Source of the DNA: an uncultured Flavobacteriaceae bacterium
Lineage (GTDB): Bacteria; Bacteroidota; Bacteroidia; Flavobacteriales; Flavobacteriaceae
Reading direction: 5' to 3'
DNA: 64,000 nt
Assembly: GCA_937944485.1 (NCBI GenBank)
Contig: CALDYU010000014.1
Location: 1-64,000 of the forward strand
Shown here: piece by piece, positions 1-6,828 of the stretch
Numbering within the stretch: position 1 is the stretch's first letter
Layout: each line of letters starts with the position of its first letter
The notes under the pieces: generated by a model
What the model saw: the letters and a program-made list of their open reading frames with translations, nothing else
Databases searched by the model: none
Told to the model about the DNA's origin: nothing
Translations under genes and position numbers: made by a program

Positions 1-247
1 CTTCTCGAGCTTGAGAATTTTTAGTTTCAAAATTTAGAATATGCTCATTTCCGGGAATCCATTTTAAAAACTTCGGATAATCATTAGGCGAAACAACAGT
101 TGTCGACTGCCCTTCATTTTGCAGATAATGCCAGAGGCCAACGGTTGATCCAATGGCATCTCCATCAGGATTTTTATGCGGAATAATAACAATCTTTTGA
201 GGTGTAGAAAGCAAGTCTTTTATGCGCTGAACATCATCTAAATTCAT
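1..247 (-). CDS. DHH-family phosphoesterase (NrnA-like oligoribonuclease/pAp phosphatase), 3' end outside window
   Basis: Only the first 82 codons lie in the window; the gene runs off the left edge. The N-terminus reads as the start of a DHH/DHHA1 phosphoesterase: a beta strand (KIVIIPH) followed by the metal-binding stretch HKNPDGDAIGS at about residues 23-33. Family members of this type degrade nanoRNA or 3'-phosphoadenosine 5'-phosphate, or cleave cyclic dinucleotides; the truncated copy cannot separate these. The start fits the family, yet a perfect -7 promoter element ends only 5 nt upstream, so the mRNA may be leaderless. It is divergent from the PhoD-like gene. Confidence 0.85.
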   Translation of the reverse strand, partial: MNLDDVQRIKDLLSTPQKIVIIPHKNPDGDAIGSTVGLWHYLQNEGQSTTVVSPNDYPKFLKWIPGNEHILNFETKNSQARE

Positions 248-252
248 GCCCG

Positions 253-260
253 CAAAGATA
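253..260 (-). promoter_or_regulatory. -7 element (TATCTTTG) for the DHH phosphoesterase gene
   Basis: Exact match to the Bacteroidota housekeeping -7 consensus TAnnTTTG on the minus strand. The start codon begins 5 nt downstream, so transcription would start at or next to the ATG. I see no clear TTG -33 element. Confidence 0.5.
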
Positions 261-294
261 CAACTTAATACCAGAGTGCTGTTATCGAATTGTT

Positions 295-302
295 TACTTT
301 TG
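295..302 (+). promoter_or_regulatory. -7 element (TACTTTTG) for the PhoD-like gene
   Basis: Exact TAnnTTTG match 24 nt upstream of the start codon at 327. It is divergent from the -7 element at 253-260, so the two genes share a compact promoter region of about 50 bp. Confidence 0.5.
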
Positions 303-326
303 ATATAAGCACCATAAGAGAATGCC

Positions 327-1370
327 ATGAAATATTCAATGTATATACTTGCCTTATTACTTGTCGCATGTAAGACGGTAAAAACTTCAGACGTTAAAGA
401 AAAAGAAGAGGGTGTTTTTGAGGCGTATAATGACTTCGTAATTGCTTTTGGTTCTTGTAATAAAACAAGCATTCCGAATCAATTGTGGGATGATATTATT
501 AATACGGAACCGAGTCTTTGGATTTGGGGTGGAGATAATATTTACGCGGATACAGATGATATGACCAAACTTCGGACGATGTACCAGAATCAAAACAAAA
601 TTTCGAATTATAATGTAATAAAAAACCGAATTCCGTTTATTGGCACCTGGGATGATCATGATTATGGTTTGAATGATGGAGGTGTAGAATTTGAAGCAAA
701 GGAGGGAAGTCAAAATGAATTTTTAGACTTTTTAGAAGTTGCTAAAGACAGCCCTAGAAGATCACAAAAAGGGATTTACAACGATCATCATTACGAAACA
801 CCTTGGGGTACTATTTCTGTATTTGTTTTAGACACGCGCTATTTTCGAACAGCCATAAGTCCAGATACAGAAACAAGCAAACGCTTGAAACCAAATGCCT
901 ATGGCGAAGGAACCATTCTTGGTGAAAAACAATGGGCTTGGCTTACGGAGGAGTTAAATACTTCAAGCTCTGAATTCAATATTATAGTAAGCAGTATTCA
1001 GGTACTTTCACGTCAACATGGTTTTGAATGTTGGGGTAATTTTCCACATGAGATAGATCGTTTAAATGAAGTTATAGCAGACTCAAAAGCTGCGGGCGTA
1101 ATTATACTATCTGGCGATCGTCATATTTCTGAATTCTCTAAAGCACGTATTGAGGGGCTAGATTATCCTTTAATCGACTTTACAAGTAGCGGACTTACGC
1201 ATGCTTATCGTAATTTTTCTGGAGAACCCAATGATTATAGAGTTGGCGAAGTCGTTTTTACTGAAAGTTTTGGAACCTTAAGTTTCGATTTAAGAAATAA
1301 GAAAGTACGTTTTAAAATGATAGGTGATGGGAGAAAAGTACTAGGGGAATTAGAGCAGAGTTATAAATAA
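327..1370 (+). CDS. PhoD-like alkaline phosphatase D family lipoprotein
   Basis: 347 residues. The N-terminus is a lipoprotein signal with lipobox LLVAC (Cys15), so the mature protein is probably membrane-anchored. The body carries the calcineurin-like metallophosphatase motifs of the PhoD family in order: FGSCN near 42, WGGDNIYAD near 67, WDDHDYG near 108, the DTRYFR segment and a C-terminal LSGDRHISE metal-binding His motif near 260. PhoD-type enzymes hydrolyse phosphomono- and diesters outside the cytoplasm. It is shorter than classical Bacillus PhoD and lacks its N-terminal Ig-like domain, as is usual for Bacteroidota members. The substrate is not predictable. It stands alone between two promoters. 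Confidence 0.85.
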   Translation: MKYSMYILALLLVACKTVKTSDVKEKEEGVFEAYNDFVIAFGSCNKTSIPNQLWDDIINTEPSLWIWGGDNIYADTDDMTKLRTMYQNQNKISNYNVIKNRIPFIGTWDDHDYGLNDGGVEFEAKEGSQNEFLDFLEVAKDSPRRSQKGIYNDHHYETPWGTISVFVLDTRYFRTAISPDTETSKRLKPNAYGEGTILGEKQWAWLTEELNTSSSEFNIIVSSIQVLSRQHGFECWGNFPHEIDRLNEVIADSKAAGVIILSGDRHISEFSKARIEGLDYPLIDFTSSGLTHAYRNFSGEPNDYRVGEVVFTESFGTLSFDLRNKKVRFKMIGDGRKVLGELEQSYK

Positions 1371-1431
1371 AAATGAAAGGAGTTGCTTCATATAGGTGGA
1401 TTTATATGATGACTAGTTCTTAAATAAAGTG

Positions 1432-1439
1432 TACTTTTG
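1432..1439 (+). promoter_or_regulatory. -7 element (TACTTTTG) for ndk
   Basis: Exact TAnnTTTG match, 16 nt before the ATG at 1456. It overlaps an in-frame GTG at 1429, which would add nine residues, and so argues against that upstream start. Confidence 0.6.
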
Positions 1440-1455
1440 CGCAAAATTTTTCAAG

Positions 1456-1875
1456 ATGAGTACAAATAGAACTTTTACAATGATTAAGCCTGATGCTGTT
1501 GAGAATGGACACATTGGAGGAATATTAGATAAGATCACAGCTGCTGGGTTTAAAATTGTAGCTATGAAATATACGCAATTGAGTAAGCGCGATGCAGAAG
1601 CATTTTATGCGGTGCATAAGGAGCGACCGTTTTTTGGAGAATTAGTTGAATTTATGACTAGAGGTCCCATTGTTGCTGCTATTTTAGAAAAAAGCAATGC
1701 TGTGGAAGATTTTAGAGCTTTGATAGGTGCAACCAATCCATCTGAGGCTGCTGAGGGTACTATTAGAAAGTTATATGCGACAAGCATTGGTGAGAATGCC
1801 GTGCACGGTTCGGATAGTGATGAAAATGCCGCGATTGAAGGAGCATTTCACTTTTCTGGTCGAGAAATATATTAG
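1456..1875 (+). CDS. ndk: nucleoside diphosphate kinase
   Basis: 139 residues, the normal length for Ndk. The protein transfers the gamma-phosphate of ATP to nucleoside diphosphates through a phospho-histidine. Visible family motifs are [16 protein letters not shown] at the N-terminus, the KERPFF segment, and the active-site histidine in [12 protein letters not shown] near residue 116. The ATG at 1456 is chosen because it gives the standard N-terminus and lies downstream of the promoter element. A strong hairpin with T-runs on both strands follows, shared with the convergent DUF721 gene. Confidence 0.97.
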   Translation: MSTNRTFTMIKPDAVENGHIGGILDKITAAGFKIVAMKYTQLSKRDAEAFYAVHKERPFFGELVEFMTRGPIVAAILEKSNAVEDFRALIGATNPSEAAEGTIRKLYATSIGENAVHGSDSDENAAIEGAFHFSGREIY

Positions 1876-1894
1876 CTTATAGTCGATAATCAAG

Positions 1895-1929
1895 AAAAAC
1901 CCAGTAGGTTAAGAGCTACTGGGTTTTTT
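1895..1929. terminator. bidirectional intrinsic terminator between ndk and the DUF721 gene
   Basis: Perfect 8-bp stem CCCAGTAG (1900-1907) / CTACTGGG (1916-1923) with an 8-nt loop, flanked by A5 on the left and T6 on the right, so both strands end in a U-tract. It sits exactly between two convergent genes. Confidence 0.9.
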
Positions 1930-1932
1930 GTA

Positions 1933-2229
1933 TTATCGGAGTACTAGTTTTTTTATTAAGTCTTTGCCGAGTTCTTCATTAAGTATTGCGATGATTTTTG
2001 ATTTGCCCAAACTGAGTTCTTCGCGCAATACAGATGATGATAACGAAACAAATAAGATCTCATTTCGAAATTCAATGGCGGTAGTATAATTGTTTACACC
2101 ATTGCCCATTAGTTTTTTCCAAGCGACTTGGGCATCAACTTTATCGATGCCTTTTTCAAGTTTATTGGCCTTGATAAATTCTTGTAGGGCTTCCTCCATA
2201 TTTAGATTATTGTCTTTACGTTTGGCCAT
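1933..2229 (-). CDS. DUF721 family protein (DciA-related)
   Basis: 98 residues. The short protein has a basic N-terminus (MAKRKDNN) and the compact DUF721 fold pattern, including VDAQVAWKKLMG and the segment EILFVSLSSSVLREELS. DUF721 is the family that contains DciA, the helicase-loader-like partner of DnaB in many bacteria; whether this short Bacteroidota form loads helicase is inference. It is the last gene of the recF-lipoprotein-DUF721 unit. Its start overlaps the upstream stop by one base (TAATG), which suggests translational coupling. Confidence 0.8.
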   Translation of the reverse strand: MAKRKDNNLNMEEALQEFIKANKLEKGIDKVDAQVAWKKLMGNGVNNYTTAIEFRNEILFVSLSSSVLREELSLGKSKIIAILNEELGKDLIKKLVLR

Positions 2230-2663
2230 TATTCTGTGATATCTATTGGTTGATAACGCTTGTAGAAATAGGTGGTTTCAGCCATATCAGTGATCGAAAA
2301 ATTATCTTCAGTGATGGTTTTAAAAAATTCTATAGTACGAATAGGTTGTTGCGTTATAGTGTTGTATTTATATTCTATTTCAAAAATCCCTTCCTTTTTT
2401 TTCAAAATAAAAGGAATGGCATCATTTGATGTTTCATAACTACCATCAAATTTTGGTTGCATTTTTTTCCGAAACCCCTTCATTCCTTCCAGTGAAATAT
2501 AATCTATTGTCGCATTTATTGCATACGTTTTTGTTGTTCCGTTCTTAAAAGTAACTTTTTCTATTTCCCAGTATCCATTGAGATAATTCAAATCTTTTTC
2601 AGAGACCGAATTAGAACATCCCCAAAAACAAAATATAATGAAATATATAATTGAAATACGCAT
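2229..2663 (-). CDS. small lipoprotein of unknown function between recF and the DUF721 gene
   Basis: 144 residues. A hydrophobic N-terminus ends in a lipobox-like FWGC (Cys16), predicting lipidation. The mature part begins with a lipocalin-like pattern (LNYLNGYWEIEKVTFKNGT) seen in small Bacteroidota lipoproteins, and is beta-rich with no enzymatic motif I recognise. The start sits immediately after the recF stop, and the stop overlaps the DUF721 start (TAATG), so it is in the same transcript. An envelope lipoprotein embedded in a DNA replication and repair unit is unexpected; function unknown. Confidence 0.7.
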   Translation of the reverse strand: MRISIIYFIIFCFWGCSNSVSEKDLNYLNGYWEIEKVTFKNGTTKTYAINATIDYISLEGMKGFRKKMQPKFDGSYETSNDAIPFILKKKEGIFEIEYKYNTITQQPIRTIEFFKTITEDNFSITDMAETTYFYKRYQPIDITE

Positions 2664-2664
2664 G

Positions 2665-3744
2665 CTACAATTTAAATATTTTATAAGATTGGTGAATGCT
2701 TTTTACAATATTTTCGGTGCGTTCAGCATGGGTGTCGCTAATGAATATTTGCCCAAAATTCTCATTGTCTACCAAAGAAATAATATGACCGACGCGGTTT
2801 TCATCTAATTTGTCGAAAATATCATCTAAGAGTAAGATAGGGCTCGTTTTAGCCTGTGCTTTGATGAAATGAAATTGTGCAAATTTTAAGGCGATTAAAA
2901 ATGATTTTTGTTGGCCCTGACTACCAAATTTTTTAATTGGATAGTCAGTAATTTTAAAGCTCAGATCATCTTTGTGAATGCCAACACTAGTATATTGCAA
3001 GGCTTTATCACGATCTATATTTTTTTCTAATAACTGCACTATATCTGTATCGTGCAACTTACTTTGGTATTGCAGCGTTACCACTTCATTGCCCCCAGAA
3101 ATAGCAGCGTATTGTTCCTTAAATATGGGGACAAATGCTTCCATAAATGCCTTTCTTTTCTTAAAAATAGGGCTGCCGTATTCATTCAATTGATCATTGT
3201 AGACAGTAAGGGTAGTTGCATCAAATGTCTGGTTGACAGCAAAATATTTTAATAACGAATTTCGTTGAGAAAGTACTTTATTATATTTGATTAAGTCTTG
3301 CAAATACGTCTTATCTGACTGTGAAATAACGCCATCTATAAATTTACGTCTTGTTTCGCTACCTTCCACAATGAGATCACTATCGGCGGGTGAGATCATG
3401 ACCAACGGCAACAAACCAATATGATCTGATAATCGATCATAGGTTTTTGCGTTTCTCTTGATAATTTTTTTTGCACCACGTTTTAAGCTGCAAACGATTT
3501 TTTCTTCTCGATCTTCTTTCTGAAAAGTGCCATCAATAACAAAGAAATCGGCCTCATGATTAATATTTTGTGATGCTATCGGATTGAAATAACTCTTGCC
3601 AAGAGACAAATGATAAATAGCGTCGAGTACATTCGTTTTTCCAATACCATTTGATCCCACGAAACAGTTAATTTTAACATCGAAATCAAAACTTTGAGAT
3701 TCAAAATTTTTATAGTTGATAAGGGATAGATTTTTTAAAAGCAT
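2665..3744 (-). CDS. recF: DNA replication and repair protein RecF
   Basis: 359 residues, the usual RecF length. It is an SMC-like ATPase that helps load RecA at gaps. Walker A is GSNGIGKT (30-37), preceded by the typical [10 protein letters not shown] start; the ABC signature lies in [15 protein letters not shown], and Walker B in [13 protein letters not shown]. It heads a minus-strand unit with the small lipoprotein and the DUF721 gene. The 125-bp gap to the divergent TPR gene holds a weak minus-strand -7-like sequence (TATTTTGC near 3790). Confidence 0.97.
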   Translation of the reverse strand: MLLKNLSLINYKNFESQSFDFDVKINCFVGSNGIGKTNVLDAIYHLSLGKSYFNPIASQNINHEADFFVIDGTFQKEDREEKIVCSLKRGAKKIIKRNAKTYDRLSDHIGLLPLVMISPADSDLIVEGSETRRKFIDGVISQSDKTYLQDLIKYNKVLSQRNSLLKYFAVNQTFDATTLTVYNDQLNEYGSPIFKKRKAFMEAFVPIFKEQYAAISGGNEVVTLQYQSKLHDTDIVQLLEKNIDRDKALQYTSVGIHKDDLSFKITDYPIKKFGSQGQQKSFLIALKFAQFHFIKAQAKTSPILLLDDIFDKLDENRVGHIISLVDNENFGQIFISDTHAERTENIVKSIHQSYKIFKL

Positions 3745-3841
3745 TTAGAAAACCAAGGTTTTTTGGATTGGAATGTATTCCTAGGTCGCAAAATATCGAA
3801 AAATAACGAATAAATACCCTTCAGGATTTCAATAAAAACTT

Positions 3842-3849
3842 TATTTTTG
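3842..3849 (+). promoter_or_regulatory. -7 element (TATTTTTG) for the TPR-ribH operon
   Basis: Exact TAnnTTTG match, 20 nt upstream of the ATG at 3870, in the divergent region shared with recF. Confidence 0.55.
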
Positions 3850-3869
3850 CGCGACCAATAAAATTTCTG

Positions 3870-4637
3870 ATGGCTACATATAAAAAGAGAGGTTTTAAAC
3901 CTAAAAATAAAGCAGAAGAGCAACAATTCGATGCGAAGGAGAGTACAACGGCTGAGGTATTTAGCACGCTAGATCAAAGTGCTTCAAGAAGTGAAGAATG
4001 GGTTGCGAAGAATCAAAATTATATTCTTGGTTTTATAGGCGTAATTGCAGCAGCAGTTTTATTGTATTTAGGGTATATGCAGTTTTTTCAAAAACCGAAA
4101 GAAGCGAGTGCATCTAACGAGTTGTATTATCCGCAGCAGTATTTTGATCAGGCCGTTAATGCCCCTGCGCAGCAAGATTCTTTGTACAATTTAGCTTTGA
4201 ATGGCGCTGATGGAAAATATGGTTTTATTGATATTATTGATAACTACCCAGGCACTGATGCTGCTAACTTGGCTACCTATCAGGCAGGAACTGCTTATAT
4301 GAATATGCAGAATTATGAGGAGGCCATTAAATACCTAGAAGATTTTTCAGCAGATGACGATATCATTGCCCCTATTGCTAAAGGTCGTATTGGTGATGCT
4401 TTTATGCAATTGGGTCAGGCGGAAGACGCTTTAGGCTATTATGAGGAAGCTTTTAAATTGAGCACTAATGAATATGCCACACCCATGTATTTGCATAAAG
4501 CGGGAATTGCCGCGCTTGAGTTAAAAGAAAACGAAAAGGCCTTGACATATTTTCAGAAAATTAAAGAGGAATTTTCAGATGCTGACCAAGCAAAAACAAT
4601 AGACGCTTTTATTGGTATGGCAAAAAGTGGAAAATAA
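3870..4637 (+). CDS. TPR-repeat inner-membrane protein
   Basis: 255 residues. A basic, cytoplasm-facing N-terminus of about 50 residues is followed by one transmembrane helix (about 51-69, ILGFIGVIAAAVLLYLGYM) and then helical tetratricopeptide repeats to the end, for example YMNMQNYEEAIKYLEDF and FMQLGQAEDALGYYEEAF. The layout resembles YfgM, a single-pass membrane TPR protein with its repeats outside the cytoplasm, which in other bacteria works with the secretion machinery; that assignment is inference. The stop overlaps the ribH start by one base, so the two genes form an operon, although no functional link with riboflavin synthesis is evident. Confidence 0.8.
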   Translation: MATYKKRGFKPKNKAEEQQFDAKESTTAEVFSTLDQSASRSEEWVAKNQNYILGFIGVIAAAVLLYLGYMQFFQKPKEASASNELYYPQQYFDQAVNAPAQQDSLYNLALNGADGKYGFIDIIDNYPGTDAANLATYQAGTAYMNMQNYEEAIKYLEDFSADDDIIAPIAKGRIGDAFMQLGQAEDALGYYEEAFKLSTNEYATPMYLHKAGIAALELKENEKALTYFQKIKEEFSDADQAKTIDAFIGMAKSGK

Positions 4638-5119
4638 TGGCCACCGCAAATAAAAATTTATCTTCTTACGATAAAACTGCAATCCCAAACGCGAAAGATC
4701 TTCGGTTTGGGATTGTTGTTTCTGAATGGAATTCTGAAATTACAGAAGGATTGTTTTCAGGGGCTTTAGATACCTTGCTTGATTGTGGTGCGAGCTCAGC
4801 TAATATTATACGTTGGAATGTTCCGGGCAGTTTTGAACTGATTTTCGGTTGTAAAAAGATGATGGCAAATACTCAAGTAGATGCTGTTATTGCTATAGGA
4901 AGTGTTATTCAAGGTGAAACGAAACACTTTGATTTTGTCTGTAGTGCCACCGCCCAAGGAATTAAAGACTTGAATGTTGCTTCAGACACACCCGTTATTT
5001 TTTGCGTGCTTACTGATAATAATCTACAACAAGCGCAAGATCGTAGTGGAGGCAAACATGGTAATAAAGGCACCGAAGCTGCAATAGCTGCTATCAAAAT
5101 GGCTACCCTAGGAAACTAG
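4637..5119 (+). CDS. ribH: 6,7-dimethyl-8-ribityllumazine synthase
   Basis: 160 residues, normal for lumazine synthase. It condenses 5-amino-6-ribitylamino-uracil with dihydroxybutanone phosphate, the penultimate step of riboflavin synthesis. Visible motifs are FGIVVSEWNSEIT (substrate loop), VPGSFELIF, and AIGSVIQGETKHFDFVC, which holds the catalytic histidine. A poorly conserved N-terminal extension of about 20 residues precedes the fold. The start overlaps the upstream TPR gene (TAATG). Other rib genes are not in the window. Confidence 0.95.
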   Translation: MATANKNLSSYDKTAIPNAKDLRFGIVVSEWNSEITEGLFSGALDTLLDCGASSANIIRWNVPGSFELIFGCKKMMANTQVDAVIAIGSVIQGETKHFDFVCSATAQGIKDLNVASDTPVIFCVLTDNNLQQAQDRSGGKHGNKGTEAAIAAIKMATLGN

Positions 5120-5184
5120 AATTGCATTCATCTTTCCACCCAATTCAATATTAAGATGTATTTTTCGCAAAAGAAAAATGGATT

Positions 5185-6387
5185 ATGAAATACAATTTCG
5201 ATGAAATCATTGATCGACGGCATACCAATGCTATGAGTTTAGATGGTTATCGTGATTATCTTTTTGGCGGTAGCGATGCTTTTGATTCTGATTATGCTGA
5301 TGAAGATTTAATTCCGATGTGGATTGCGGATATGGAATTTAAATCGCCACCTGCAGTGATCCACGCTGTTTCAGAAAGGGCAAAACATGGTATTTTCGGC
5401 TATTCTCAGATATTCGACCCCGCCTACAAACAAGCCTTTTTGAATTGGACTAAAGAACACTACAATTGGAAATTTGAGCCTGATCATTTGGTTACTTCGC
5501 ACGGCGTGATTCCCGCACTTTTTTCGCTGGTCAAGTACATTTGCGCCCCTGATGAGAAAGTACTCATTATGACACCCTCGTATGCTTTTTTCAAGCTAGC
5601 GACGGAGGGTAGTGATAGAGTATTGGTAACATCTGACTTGAAATACAGTAACGGGCGTTATGAAATAGATTTCGAAGATTTTAGAAGGAAAGCGGAAGAC
5701 GAAAAAGTAAGTCTCACCATTTTTTGTAACCCACATAATCCGACAGGGCGCATCTGGACCCATGATGAGCTTCTTCAATTTGGCAAAATATGCCTCGAGA
5801 ATGATGTGATGATTATTTCTGATGAAATTCATTGTGATCTTTTACGAACAGGAAAAAACTTCACGCCATTGGCACGTCTATTTCCTGATAGTGATCAAAT
5901 AATTACGTGTATGGCACCTAGTAAGACCTTTAATATGGCTGGTTTTATGATTGCCAATATTATTATTTCAAACAAAGCGATTCGTCAGCTCTGGCAACAA
6001 AAAGAAATTCCCATAGATAATCCGTTAAGCATAGCTGCTGCTCAGGCTGCCTATACTGATGGTGGTGATTGGTTATCTGAATTAAAAAAATATGTAGATG
6101 GTAATTTTAGGTTTCTAAAAAACTACCTGTCCGAACATTTACCCGAAGCCATCTTTACAATTCCTGATGCTACTTATCTAGCTTGGGTCAATGTAAGCCA
6201 CTATCTGCCAGGCGATGAGAACTTAACTTTGTTCTTTGCAAATAAAGCTGGAGTACTGTTGGAAGGCGATACTATGTTCGTATCTAACGGAGCCGGCCAT
6301 ATCCGCTTGAATTTAGCATGCCCGAGAGCACGCCTTCAGCAAGGTCTTAACCGCATTGTCAAGTCACTAGAACATAGTAGCTCTTAA
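5185..6387 (+). CDS. PatB/MalY-type pyridoxal-phosphate C-S lyase (cystathionine beta-lyase-like aminotransferase)
   Basis: 400 residues. A fold-type I PLP enzyme of the MalY/PatB subfamily, which cleaves C-S bonds of cystathionine or related thiols to give a thiol, pyruvate and ammonia. Family hallmarks are the RRHTNAMSLDGY start, PMWIADMEFKSPPAV near 44-57, CNPHNPTGRIW near 181, SDEIHCDL near 212 and the PLP lysine (Lys247) in APSKTFNMAG. No signal peptide, so cytoplasmic. It is separated from ribH by 65 bp and has a near-match -7 element (TATTTTTC, 5159-5166). Physiological substrate uncertain. Confidence 0.9.
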   Translation: MKYNFDEIIDRRHTNAMSLDGYRDYLFGGSDAFDSDYADEDLIPMWIADMEFKSPPAVIHAVSERAKHGIFGYSQIFDPAYKQAFLNWTKEHYNWKFEPDHLVTSHGVIPALFSLVKYICAPDEKVLIMTPSYAFFKLATEGSDRVLVTSDLKYSNGRYEIDFEDFRRKAEDEKVSLTIFCNPHNPTGRIWTHDELLQFGKICLENDVMIISDEIHCDLLRTGKNFTPLARLFPDSDQIITCMAPSKTFNMAGFMIANIIISNKAIRQLWQQKEIPIDNPLSIAAAQAAYTDGGDWLSELKKYVDGNFRFLKNYLSEHLPEAIFTIPDATYLAWVNVSHYLPGDENLTLFFANKAGVLLEGDTMFVSNGAGHIRLNLACPRARLQQGLNRIVKSLEHSSS

Positions 6388-6527
6388 ACTGCATTTGCTT
6401 TGGGTCGCTTTTTAATCTTGGTACCATATTTGCACTGGTGATACTGATTCAGAACTTGAACTTCAGTTCATGCTAAGCTGTTAACAAATTTTTGCAGAAG
6501 CACTATAACATTTTTTTTGAATTTAAG

Positions 6528-6535
6528 TAACTTTG
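6528..6535 (+). promoter_or_regulatory. -7 element (TAACTTTG) immediately before the small membrane protein gene
   Basis: Exact TAnnTTTG match ending 5 nt before the ATG at 6541. A transcript from here would begin at or very near the start codon. A second, weaker candidate lies at 6425-6432 (CATATTTG) with TTTG at 6399-6402; it would give a normal leader. Confidence 0.4.
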
Positions 6536-6540
6536 ATACT

Positions 6541-6828
6541 ATGAAAATGAAAGGCTTTAAACTTCGTAAAAATAGCACCTTCACATATGTGCCTAGATAT
6601 TCTGAGGAGAAAAGCGATGAAAATTTGTATAAGTTTGATGGTAAGTTTTTGAAATATAAAAATTCTGCGCCGCCGGGTATTCGTGGAGAGTGGGGAGAGG
6701 CGCGAAAAGCTAGTAGGACAAGAGGTAACAGAGAGGTAAATAAAAGGCTTCTTCTTATTCTAGGTATTTTAGTTGTTTTAGTGCTTTGGATTTTTGACTT
6801 CGACCTTTCCATATTCTATTCTAGCTAA
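6541..6828 (+). CDS. small conserved membrane protein upstream of mutL
   Basis: 95 residues from ATG 6541. A soluble basic N-terminal part (MKMKGFKLRKN, then YVPRYSEE and APPGIRGEWGEAR) is followed by one transmembrane helix near the C-terminus (about 69-87, RLLLILGILVVLVLWIF). Short proteins at this position in flavobacteria are, as I recall without being able to check, sometimes labelled as a riboflavin synthase subunit; nothing in the sequence supports that. The start at 6541 is preferred over an in-frame TTG at 6517, which lies upstream of the promoter element. The stop overlaps the mutL start (TAATG), implying co-translation. Function unknown. Confidence 0.7.
   Translation: MKMKGFKLRKNSTFTYVPRYSEEKSDENLYKFDGKFLKYKNSAPPGIRGEWGEARKASRTRGNREVNKRLLLILGILVVLVLWIFDFDLSIFYSS

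Noticed and set aside
387..713. 108-codon open frame antisense to the PhoD-like gene
   Set aside because: It lies wholly inside a clearly coding gene, has no family features and a biased composition expected of a shadow frame.
1429..1455. GTG start giving Ndk nine extra residues
   Set aside because: The extra codons are the promoter (TACTTTTG at 1432-1439); the ATG at 1456 gives the standard Ndk start.
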